Shown here: positions 35,086-42,440 of the stretch, in pieces
Numbering within the stretch: position 1 is the first letter of the stretch
Layout: each line of letters starts with the position of its first letter
Assembly: GCA_019115125.1 (NCBI GenBank)
Contig: DXEG01000064.1
Span: 1-64,000, forward strand
DNA from: Candidatus Blautia faecipullorum
GTDB lineage: Bacteria > Bacillota > Clostridia > Lachnospirales > Lachnospiraceae
Length of the DNA: 64,000 nt
Direction of reading: 5' to 3'
The notes under the pieces: generated by a model
What the model was told of the DNA's origin: nothing
Databases searched by the model: none
What the model saw: the letters and a program-made list of their open reading frames with translations, nothing else
Translations under genes and position numbers: made by a program

Positions 35086-35847
35086 ATGCCGGATGAATAT
35101 AACCTGAAGGGACGTATTCATTCTACAGAGAGCTTCGGGACCGTTGACGGTCCCGGAGTTCGTTTTGTTGTATTTTTTCAGGGGTGTCCTATGCGGTGCC
35201 TGTACTGTCACAATCCGGATACTTGGACCTCGGGAGAGGGAAAAGAAATGACGGCGGAGGAGCTACTGAAGGAATACAAAAGAAATGAGGTTTTTTATAG
35301 ATCCGGCGGGATTACCGCCACCGGCGGAGAGCCTCTGATGCAGCTTCCCTTCCTTACGGAATTGTTTGCGGCGGCAAAAAAAGAAAGCATCCACACCTGT
35401 CTGGATACGTCAGGGATCATGTACCGCGCGGAAAAACAGCAGGAATATGAAAAGCTGTTTCAGGTACTTGACCTTGTGCTTCTGGATTTTAAGCACAGCA
35501 GTGAAGAAGAGCATAAGAAGCTGACTGCCCAGAGTCAGAGGCACATTCTGGAATTTGCCGGGGCGCTGGAAAAGGCGGGGATACCTATGGTGGTCCGCCA
35601 TGTGGTGGTTCCGGGGATCACAGATTCCCCGGAGCATCTGACGCGGTTGGGAAGACTGATCGGAAAATTCCGGAACCTGAAGGGGCTGGAGGTGCTTCCC
35701 TATCATACCATGGGAGCGGTGAAGTATAAAAATCTCGGGATGGAATATCCGCTGGAAGGGCTGGAGAATCTCAAGCCTGAAAAAGCAAAAGAAGCGAGGG
35801 CATTGATCCTGGAGGGAATACGCCAGGTGAGAACAGCAGGAAAATAA
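35086..35847 (+). CDS. pflA: Pyruvate formate-lyase activating enzyme (radical SAM)
   Basis: Uses S-adenosylmethionine and a 4Fe-4S cluster to abstract hydrogen from the radical glycine of PFL. The 253-residue protein carries ESFGTVDGPGVRFVVF and the cluster motif CPMRCLYC (CxxxCxxC) near residue 30, then GGEPLMQ for SAM binding. The size fits the simple PFL-type activase without extra ferredoxin domain. Here its target glycine lies in the separate grcA product encoded immediately upstream, and the 3-base spacing suggests coupled production of the two. Confidence 0.96.
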   Translation: MPDEYNLKGRIHSTESFGTVDGPGVRFVVFFQGCPMRCLYCHNPDTWTSGEGKEMTAEELLKEYKRNEVFYRSGGITATGGEPLMQLPFLTELFAAAKKESIHTCLDTSGIMYRAEKQQEYEKLFQVLDLVLLDFKHSSEEEHKKLTAQSQRHILEFAGALEKAGIPMVVRHVVVPGITDSPEHLTRLGRLIGKFRNLKGLEVLPYHTMGAVKYKNLGMEYPLEGLENLKPEKAKEARALILEGIRQVRTAGK

Positions 35848-35888
35848 AACATAGACAATACGGAATTTCTGACAGGAATTCTGAGAGA

Positions 35889-35926
35889 ACCAGCACTGCG
35901 GCAGAAGACGCGGCGCTGGTTTTTTC
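35889..35926 (+). terminator. Terminator after pflA
   Basis: ACCAGC pairs with GCTGGT across a GC-rich loop that itself can pair, followed by TTTTTT. Confidence 0.8.
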
Positions 35927-35990
35927 AGCAGTGTTGAATAGTCTGGCACTCCATGTTAGAATGAAATCATTAGATAAGGGCTGATTTTGA

Positions 35991-36209
35991 CGAAGTGAAA
36001 GGCAGATAAGCGCGGATGAGGGAGGTTACTGGAAACAAGATTGCTCATTACATACGGCTTATATTGCAGAGGTAAAGAGGGTCCTAGGTCTGACAATGTA
36101 TGAAGCGCCTAATGCGGTGGTAGAGGAATTGAAGCAGTCGAGGAAACGTCCTCCGAAAGAAAAGGTAGAAGCGATAACGGAGGCACTTAAATATTTTGAG
36201 GTAATCTAA
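35991..36209 (+). pseudogene. Headless ORF remnant before the KilA-N locus
   Basis: Open for 72 codons after a TGA at 35988, but with no ATG, GTG or TTG until ATG 36096, which has no ribosome site. The translated end (EVKRVLGLTMYEAPNAVVEE and then KVEAITEALKYFEVI) looks like genuine protein. Its stop TAA overlaps the ATG of the next gene (TAATG), as in a coupled operon. It is best read as the 3-prime part of a gene whose start was deleted. No family recognised. Together with the pflA terminator it fills the gap 35848-36208. Confidence 0.45.
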
Positions 36210-36481
36210 TGGATGAAGATATTTACCGGATTGCCGGGCAGATAGTCAAATTACATCAGAAAGCATATGAGGTTTATCTGCCATCGGTTGAAGATGTGTG
36301 CAGCAGAACTGTATCAGAAGATGAATTGTCGAATTTGTTAGATTATTTGTTGGATTTTGCATGTGATGAAAAAATGCTGGGATTGTATAAAAAAGTGTGT
36401 ATAAGATATTTGTATGTATATCCTGACTGTATTAAGTTTTACATCGAAGCATATCGGGAAATGTGGGGGAGAGGAGAATAG
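36209..36481 (+). CDS. Small protein of unknown function in the KilA-N locus
   Basis: A 90-residue acidic, helical protein with many Tyr, Asp and Leu residues (for example LSNLLDYLLDFACDEKML). No domain was recognised and no signal peptide or membrane segment is seen. Its ATG overlaps the stop of the preceding remnant by one base and no ribosome site other than upstream coding sequence is apparent. Its stop lies 2 bases before the KilA-N start. AT-rich, like the rest of this island. Confidence 0.6.
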   Translation: MDEDIYRIAGQIVKLHQKAYEVYLPSVEDVCSRTVSEDELSNLLDYLLDFACDEKMLGLYKKVCIRYLYVYPDCIKFYIEAYREMWGRGE

Positions 36482-36483
36482 TT

Positions 36484-37341
36484 ATGGCGAAAATTGTTAA
36501 GGAGACTATCCATGCAAAAGGTATTGACATTGGAATTTATACTACAAATTTTGAAAATGAATTTATTTTATTGACAGATATTGCAAAATATCGAAATGAG
36601 GATGATCCGAGATTTGTAATTCAGAACTGGATGCGTAATAGAAATACAATAGAATTTTTGGGCGTTTGGGAAGAGTTGCATAATCCAGATTTTAACCGTG
36701 TGCAATTCGAGGCGGTTAAAAACGAGGCAGGATTAAATCGTTTTGTTATGACACCAACGAAGTGGATTACACAGATGAATGCTATAGGCATTGTTTCAAA
36801 AGCAGGACGCTATGGAGGAACATATGCCCATAGCGATATTGCAATGTCTTTCGCAACATGGATATCTCCTGAATTTCAGTTGTACATTATGAAAGATTAC
36901 AGGAGGTTAAAGACGGATGAGAATAGTCGGTTATCTCTGAACTGGAATTTGAATAGGGAACTTTCTAAATTAAATTACAGGATACATACAGATGCAATTA
37001 AGGATAATTTGATTCCACCGGAATTAACACCTGCACAGGTGGCGTATACATATGCAAATGAAGCAGATATGCTGAATGTTGTATTGTTTGGAAAGACGGC
37101 GAAGCAGTGGAAAGATGAAAATCCAATGGGAAAAGATAATATGAGGGATGCGGCAACACTAAACCAGTTACTGGTACTGGCAAATTTGGAAAGCTATAAT
37201 GCTGTTTTAATTAATCAAGGTAAGGATCAGAAAGAACGGATGAAATTACTTCGGCAGTTGGCAGTACAGCAGTTGCAGACATTGGAAACAGTAAGTTTAA
37301 ATAATTTACCCATATTGGGAACAACCTCACAGAAAGATTAA
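36484..37341 (+). CDS. KilA-N domain-containing protein
   Basis: A 285-residue putative DNA-binding protein of phage and mobile-element type. The N-terminal KilA-N domain covers about residues 10-140, with LLTDIAKYRNEDDPRFVI, IQNWMRNRNTIEFLGVWEEL, and SKAGRYGGTYAHSDIAMSFA followed by WISPEF. The C-terminal half is helical and lacks a known domain. ATG 36484 is behind GAGGAG inside the end of the previous gene. Low GC and loss of neighbouring genes suggest horizontal origin. The biological role is unknown; such genes are frequent in prophage remnants. Confidence 0.85.
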   Translation: MAKIVKETIHAKGIDIGIYTTNFENEFILLTDIAKYRNEDDPRFVIQNWMRNRNTIEFLGVWEELHNPDFNRVQFEAVKNEAGLNRFVMTPTKWITQMNAIGIVSKAGRYGGTYAHSDIAMSFATWISPEFQLYIMKDYRRLKTDENSRLSLNWNLNRELSKLNYRIHTDAIKDNLIPPELTPAQVAYTYANEADMLNVVLFGKTAKQWKDENPMGKDNMRDAATLNQLLVLANLESYNAVLINQGKDQKERMKLLRQLAVQQLQTLETVSLNNLPILGTTSQKD

Positions 37342-37352
37342 GCTATAATAAA

Positions 37353-38048
37353 ATGTTTTGTGGGAAAGAGGAAATACCGTCGAGTGATGAGTGTATCGAG
37401 ATTATAGTCAATATCGAGATACAGAATAAAGATATGCCGGGATATCCAATACCAAAACGAGGAATATATTATGGATCGAGGCTGATATCGGCTCAGCGAG
37501 GAAGTGTGTTTAAAAATCAGGAGTATGGAAAAATCAAAAAGGTAGTGAGTATTTGGATTTGCGAAAACACCTCTCTTAGTCGGTCGGATACGATCAATGA
37601 ATATCGTTTCAGCGAAGTGTGTAAACGGGGAAATTACCAGGAAGAAAGCAAAAATTATGATTTGATGAGAGTGATTGTCATGCGTCTGGGTGCTTATGGA
37701 GAAGACAGTGAGGACGATGCAATTCGTCTTCTCAGCATGGTATTTTCCTCAGAAAGATCTCCAGAATATAAGAAGATGGTACTGTCGGAAGAGTTTCAAA
37801 TAAATGTTACCGAGGAAATCAGTCAGGAGGTGAGCCAAATGTGTAATCTGAGTACAGGAATCCTGGAGAAAGGAATAGAAAAAGGTCGTGCGGAGGGTCG
37901 TGCGGAAGGTCGTGCCGAAGGTATGATGGAAACGTTATTTAACCTCGTCAAAGAGGGGTTCCTCACGGCGTCGGTTGCGGCACAGCAAGCAAATATGGAA
38001 ATGGCCGAATTTGAACGGGCATACAGGGCTTATTGTGAAGATAAGTGA
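37353..38048 (+). pseudogene. N-terminally truncated Rpn / PD-(D/E)XK nuclease-family transposase-like protein
   Basis: The 231 residues match the middle and end of Rpn-type proteins: VNIEIQNKDMPGYPIPKRGI carries the E-x-Q/K part of the PD-(D/E)XK site, then GIYYGSRLISAQ, KKVVSIWICEN and INEYRF. It ends with a repeated GRAEGRAEGRAEG stretch. The usual N-terminal 80-100 residues, including the catalytic Asp region, are absent, and the reading frame stays open upstream into the KilA-N stop only 11 bases away. No ribosome site precedes the ATG. A deletion joining the two genes is the simplest explanation. Confidence 0.7.
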
Positions 38049-38138
38049 GGGTAGCGGTTTTAACGGGATGAAAAATGGATTGCAGCGGTATAGAGAAAAT
38101 ACCAATCTATAACGAAAATAAAATGTAATTTAAACACG

Positions 38139-38178
38139 GAGCTGTAAAATTTTTAGCAGAATTTTACAGCTCTTTTTT
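38139..38178 (+). terminator. Terminator closing the KilA-N/Rpn island
   Basis: GAGCTGTAAAATT pairs perfectly over 13 bases with AATTTTACAGCTC and is followed by TTTTTT. Confidence 0.9.
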
Positions 38179-38341
38179 GCGTCAGATTGGCTGACTCAGA
38201 AAAAGAGATGCAGATAACCCTTTGTTATAATAAAGATTGTAGCAAAAACAGTTCCCTGAAAAGAAGGGAGCGCCGGAGTCTGAGGGGAGAGCTGCTCCGG
38301 GAACAGATACACAAAAGATACAATACGAAAGGAGAAGACTT

Positions 38342-39310
38342 ATGGATGTATCAAACGTTACAATCGCACAGCTCTGCAGTGAATGGCTGAACATGAAAAA
38401 GCTTTCGGTGAAACAGTCCACACATGCAAAGTACTATTCCATCGCGCAGAAACATATCCTGCCGGAATTGGGGGAGATTCCGCTGGTGCAGATAAACTCT
38501 GCTGTGATCAATGATTTTGCCGCCAGAAAACTGAATGCCGGTCAGACAGATACGGCGGAAGGAGAAGAAAAGCAGGAGTCCATGAATCCGAAAACGGTCA
38601 GAGATATCTGCACGATCCTGAAATCGGTGATACGCTATGGAGAAAAAGAATATCATCTGAATTCGCTGGTGGAAAATACAGTGCTTCCAAAAGTAAAGAC
38701 TGCCAGCAAGGAGGTTCTCACAGCCAGGGAGCTGAAAAAAATAGAGCAGTATCTCTGGCAGAATCAGGAGACGCTCCGCTGTACCGGGCTTCTGGTATGC
38801 ATGTACACAGGAATGCGGCTTGGAGAAATATGCGCGCTGAAATGGGACGACATAGATCTGCGGCGCCATATCTTACATATCAATCATACAATACAGAGGA
38901 TTAAGCTGCCTGGAGAACAGGGAATGCATAAGACGCAGCTGATCCTGGATCAGCCCAAGACAGTATCTTCGGAACGTATTATTCCAATTCCGAATACCGT
39001 CTATCCGCTGATAAAGAATCTGTCCGCGGGATCCAGAAGGGAGTGTTATTTTCTTACAAATTCCGAACATCTGATAGAGCCCAGGAACTACCAGTATTTT
39101 TTTAAAAGACTATTGGAGACTCTGGGAATACGGAACGTGAATTTTCATATTCTGAGACATACGTTCGCTTCAAGATGTGTGGAGACCGGAATGGATATCA
39201 AGACGCTGAGCGAGATACTGGGACATGCAAATACAAGCATTACTTTAAACTATTACGTCCATTCTTCACTGGACTCAAAGAAAAAACAAATAAACCGATT
39301 GAAATATTAA
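38342..39310 (+). CDS. Tyrosine recombinase / phage-type integrase
   Basis: Site-specific recombinase of 322 residues. The N-terminal SAM-like core-binding domain (about 1-120) is followed by the catalytic domain with Arg in TGMRLGEICALKW, Lys in DQPKTVSSERI, HILRHTFASR (His-x-x-Arg), LGHAN and the nucleophile Tyr in TLNYYVHSS. All active-site residues are present, so it is probably functional. AAAGGAG precedes the ATG. No excisionase, tRNA or att repeat was recognised nearby, so the extent of any element it mobilises is unclear. The decayed island upstream is a candidate cargo. Confidence 0.92.
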   Translation: MDVSNVTIAQLCSEWLNMKKLSVKQSTHAKYYSIAQKHILPELGEIPLVQINSAVINDFAARKLNAGQTDTAEGEEKQESMNPKTVRDICTILKSVIRYGEKEYHLNSLVENTVLPKVKTASKEVLTARELKKIEQYLWQNQETLRCTGLLVCMYTGMRLGEICALKWDDIDLRRHILHINHTIQRIKLPGEQGMHKTQLILDQPKTVSSERIIPIPNTVYPLIKNLSAGSRRECYFLTNSEHLIEPRNYQYFFKRLLETLGIRNVNFHILRHTFASRCVETGMDIKTLSEILGHANTSITLNYYVHSSLDSKKKQINRLKY

Positions 39311-39359
39311 ATGGCTGCTGTAAAACATAGAGTATCGGCAAGAACAGGAGATAATGATA

Positions 39360-39482
39360 GTGGAATGTACTTATGTATTTAAAGAAAGTCAGGGATGTTA
39401 TAGAAAAATTATTCAGGAGCAAGCGGATATTTCAGACTGTAACAGTAAAGAGCATTGCAAACAAAAATCTCCTGCGGAATGA
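39360..39482 (+). CDS. Possible 40-residue cysteine-containing small protein
   Basis: GTG start nine bases after AGGAG. The product contains four Cys (TYVFKESQGCYRKII near the start) and its stop lies inside the stem of the following terminator. An in-frame ATG six bases earlier is too close to the ribosome site. Unknown function; may be chance. Confidence 0.25.
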   Translation: MECTYVFKESQGCYRKIIQEQADISDCNSKEHCKQKSPAE

Positions 39483-39500
39483 TTAGCGCAGGGGATTTTT
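39463..39500. terminator. Bidirectional terminator between the integrase and symporter genes
   Basis: AAAAATCTCCTGCG pairs with CGCAGGGGATTTTT across a 10-base loop, with A and T runs on either side for both directions. Confidence 0.85.
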
Positions 39501-39526
39501 GTTAATAGAAAGTTTTCTCCCGGTTT

Positions 39527-40915
39527 TTATTTCTGCTCCTGGAAATGCTCCCTCACCAGCTTCACCACCGTACCTGATAATAAGAAAAGCGCGATCAGGT
39601 TGGGGATGGACATCAGTCCGTTAAAGGTTTCCGCGATGCTCCACAAGAGCCCGAGATCTACGGTAGCCCCTAAAATGGCTACCAGGGAGTAGACCACCAT
39701 AAAAGGCTTAATGACCTTCTCGGAGAAGAGAAACTCAATACACCGCGCCCCGTACAGCCCCCAGCCGATAATGGTGGAGAAGGCGAAGCAGCACATAGCG
39801 ACGGCAGTGAAGATGGACACCCAGTTTCCGTAGGTGGCGGTAAAGCCCGAAATAGTAAGCTCCGCACCTGCGTCAGTTCCATAGATAATGGGAACGCCGC
39901 TGCAGAGGATCACCAGGGCCGTAAGCGTACAGATCACGATCGTGTCAGTAAATACTTCAAAAATTCCAAATAATCCCTGCTTTACCGGTTTTCTGGTGTC
40001 CGCGCAGGCATGGGCGATGGAGCCTGTACCAAGACCTGCTTCATTGGAAAAGATTCCTCTGGAAACGCCCTTTTTCATACTCATAAAGAAGCTTCCCACA
40101 ACGCCTCCCGTAACAGCGGAGGGCTGAAAGGCGCCTGAAAGGATGGACCGAAAAACAGACGGAATCCGCTCTGCGTTCATAAATACAACGCCAAGAGCAA
40201 GGATAATATAAAGAACCGCCATGAAGGGCACCAGCTTTTCCGTCACACGTCCGATGCGCTTCACACCGCCCAGAAGGACCATTCCCACAAGGACGGTGAT
40301 GATAATTCCAATGACTGCGTTGCTTATGGAAGTCTGATCCGCGCTAAGAAGGCCGTAATTTTGCAGAGCAGAATTGATGGCGGTGGTGATGGTGTTGGCC
40401 TGAGTGGCGTTGCCGGTGCCGAATACGGTGAGCACGCCGAAAGCGGAAAAGAGGACTGCCAGCCACTGCCAGTTTTTGCCGAGACCATTTTTTATGTAGT
40501 ACATAGGGCCGCCTACATAGTCTCCGTGAGCATTCTTTTCACGGAAGTGTACGGCCAGGGTTACTTCGGAGAATTTTGTGCACATGCCTAAGAATGCGGA
40601 TACCCACATCCAGAATACAGCTCCGGGGCCGCCGATGGCCACAGCGCCCGCCACACCGGCGATATTTCCCGTGCCTACCGTAGCGGCCAGTGCGGTACAG
40701 ACGGCCTGGAAAGGGGTCATGGCTCCGTCCGCGGCGTCCCGTTTGAAGAACATTCTGCCGAGGGTGGTTTTTATGGCGTAGGGAAACTTCCTGATCTGGA
40801 TGAAACCTGTGCGGAAGCTGAGATAAAGCCCTACGCCGATAATACAGATCATTGCCGGAACACCCCAGATAAAGTTGTTCACGGCGCTGTTGATAGAGGT
40901 AATGAGTTCTAACAT
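39527..40915 (-). CDS. alsT: Alanine/glycine:cation symporter (AGCS family)
   Basis: A sodium- or proton-coupled importer of alanine or glycine in the cytoplasmic membrane. The 462-residue protein has about ten to eleven hydrophobic segments. The family signatures are TALAATVGTGNIAGVAGA, GPGAVFWMWVSAFLGM, GGPMYYI and FSNEAGLGTGSIAHA. The start at 40915 (MLELITSINSAVNNFIWG) is behind GGCAGG; longer starts to 40981 have no ribosome site. It is preceded on the same strand by a possible small membrane peptide and diverges from an AraC regulator gene that may control it. Confidence 0.94.
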   Translation of the reverse strand: MLELITSINSAVNNFIWGVPAMICIIGVGLYLSFRTGFIQIRKFPYAIKTTLGRMFFKRDAADGAMTPFQAVCTALAATVGTGNIAGVAGAVAIGGPGAVFWMWVSAFLGMCTKFSEVTLAVHFREKNAHGDYVGGPMYYIKNGLGKNWQWLAVLFSAFGVLTVFGTGNATQANTITTAINSALQNYGLLSADQTSISNAVIGIIITVLVGMVLLGGVKRIGRVTEKLVPFMAVLYIILALGVVFMNAERIPSVFRSILSGAFQPSAVTGGVVGSFFMSMKKGVSRGIFSNEAGLGTGSIAHACADTRKPVKQGLFGIFEVFTDTIVICTLTALVILCSGVPIIYGTDAGAELTISGFTATYGNWVSIFTAVAMCCFAFSTIIGWGLYGARCIEFLFSEKVIKPFMVVYSLVAILGATVDLGLLWSIAETFNGLMSIPNLIALFLLSGTVVKLVREHFQEQK

Positions 40916-41033
40916 ATATGAAACCTGCCTTGTTCCTGCTCCGTCCATTGGGAAAGAGCACATAATATAGAAGATTAGCATATTTTGTTGAAAAAGTACA
41001 GATTTTTTCTATATTAGAACATACTTTCTGCGG

Positions 41034-41102
41034 CTAGCATTTTTCAATATACATTCCCGCCGCGGTTACAGCTATAATGGTCACAACTAACAGTATGAGC
41101 AT
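41034..41102 (-). CDS. Possible 22-residue membrane peptide upstream of alsT
   Basis: ATG CTC ATA at 41102 follows a near-perfect Shine-Dalgarno, AAGGAGGTG, at 8 bases. The peptide, MLILLVVTIIAVTAAGMYIE plus two residues, is a single hydrophobic helix. It lies on the strand of alsT, about 120 bases before it. It overlaps, in another frame, the longer ORF 41044-41244. Very small accessory subunits are known for some transporters, but no family match can be claimed. No gene is assigned in the remainder of the gap 40916-41433. Confidence 0.45.
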   Translation of the reverse strand: MLILLVVTIIAVTAAGMYIEKC

Positions 41103-41244
41103 CTCTTTTCACCTCCTTTGTCACGGTGTTCCGTGTTTTCAGTTCAAAGCATATTTTTTTCAGATCCTGTGGCTTTACATCCAGGAATTTTTCCGGATGT
41201 TTTTTCTGGTATTCCTGTAAAAGAACAAAAACTTCATATTTCAC
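41044..41244 (-). CDS. Possible small soluble protein overlapping the membrane peptide
   Basis: A 66-residue ORF from GTG 41244 behind AGAGGG. The product is charged and helical (YEVFVLLQEYQKKHPEKFLD near the start). Its last 20 residues overlap the 22-residue peptide gene in a different frame. Either ORF or both may be real. No family recognised. Confidence 0.35.
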   Translation of the reverse strand: MKYEVFVLLQEYQKKHPEKFLDVKPQDLKKICFELKTRNTVTKEVKRDAHTVSCDHYSCNRGGNVY

Positions 41245-41433
41245 AACGATCCCTCTCCCTTGCCTGTGTATTTTCAAAAAGCGAAAATGCCGGAAGCCGT
41301 CAGTAAAGGCTGTCTGTTTTATTTTGTAATATAATTATATTGCGTATTCTGGCTGTAATATATATAATTATAGATAAGATATATAAAAATAACGACAGAA
41401 GTATTTCCGAACAGAAGCAGGGAGGGCGTTATA

Positions 41434-42360
41434 TTGAAAGTACAGGGAAGAATTGTTCCCGCGGGACAGATACAGATATCGGACAACCAGCAGGAATCTA
41501 TTCGGGGGCTGACCACAGAGTATCCTTATGTCGTGCATTATGCGGATTTTGAGCAGGCCATTCCCTGGCACTGGCACGAAGAAGTGGAATTCGGCCATGT
41601 GATCCGGGGAGGGATCGAGGTGATGACGGCGGAGCGTACCTATGTGTTTAAAGAGAATCAGGGATACTTTATGAACGGGAATGTTCTTGCCTGTATGCGC
41701 AAGAGTCCGGGAGCGGGAGAAACGGTAGTGTATACACATTTATTTCATCCGGTATTTCTGGGCGGCCATTTCAGAAGCATTTTTGAGACAAAATATATCA
41801 ATCCGGTGATCCATAACAGAAACCTTGATCTACTGGAGCTGAAGGGAGAAAACACAGTGCAGAAAAAAATACTGTCCTGCCTCAGGAAGGCGGATTTTCT
41901 TCAGAAGGATATAGATACGGAATTTCAGACAAGAAATATTTTTTCAGAGGTTTGGCTGCTTCTTCTGGAGGAGATCCGTCAGCGGCCACTTGTGCCGGTC
42001 AATCTGAAAAATCAGGACCGGGTGCAGACCATGATGTCTTTTATCCATCAGAATTACGCGGGCAAAATCCGTCTGGAGGATATTGCGGCGTCTGCGGCAG
42101 TCAGTACCAGGGAATGTCTCAGATGCTTCCAGAATACCATACGGAAATCCCCGGCGGAGTATCTCACGGAGTACCGCCTTGATATGGCGAAAAAAATGCT
42201 GAAGGAAACAGATATGACGATCACGGAGGTGAGTTTTTCGGCCGGGTTTTCCTCCAACGCCTATTTCGGGAAGATTTTTCGGGAAAAGTGTGGGACCACT
42301 CCGGGGAAATACCGGGAAGAGAGTTCAAGTCTGCTTGACAAAACTCAGGGAAATGAGTAG
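41434..42360 (+). CDS. AraC-family transcriptional regulator (cupin sensor)
   Basis: A 308-residue regulator. The N-terminal cupin-like sensor has IPWHWHEEVEFGHVIRG near residues 43-60. The C-terminal AraC domain holds two helix-turn-helix units: IRLEDIAASAAVSTRECLRC and DMTITEVSFSAGFSSNAYFG, ending TTPGKYRE. The start is TTG 41434 behind GGGAGGG. It is divergent from alsT and could regulate that transporter. Its last codons contain the leuS promoter. Confidence 0.88.
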   Translation: MKVQGRIVPAGQIQISDNQQESIRGLTTEYPYVVHYADFEQAIPWHWHEEVEFGHVIRGGIEVMTAERTYVFKENQGYFMNGNVLACMRKSPGAGETVVYTHLFHPVFLGGHFRSIFETKYINPVIHNRNLDLLELKGENTVQKKILSCLRKADFLQKDIDTEFQTRNIFSEVWLLLLEEIRQRPLVPVNLKNQDRVQTMMSFIHQNYAGKIRLEDIAASAAVSTRECLRCFQNTIRKSPAEYLTEYRLDMAKKMLKETDMTITEVSFSAGFSSNAYFGKIFREKCGTTPGKYREESSSLLDKTQGNE

Positions 42361-42363
42361 AAT
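42335..42363 (+). promoter_or_regulatory. leuS promoter embedded in the end of the AraC gene
   Basis: Perfect TTGACA (42335-42340), a 17-base spacer and TAGAAT (42358-42363), the last overlapping the AraC stop codon. Confidence 0.75.
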
Positions 42364-42386
42364 GACAAAGGAAATAAATATACATC

Positions 42387-42410
42387 ATTCTCCGCAGAAC
42401 AGGAGAATTT
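42387..42410 (+). terminator. Small hairpin in the leuS leader
   Basis: ATTCTCC and GGAGAAT flank an 8-base loop and are followed by TTT. It may end AraC transcription or act in the leuS leader. No T-box features are seen. Confidence 0.4.
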
Positions 42411-42440
42411 TGAATATAGACAACAGGAGGGAAAGAAGCG

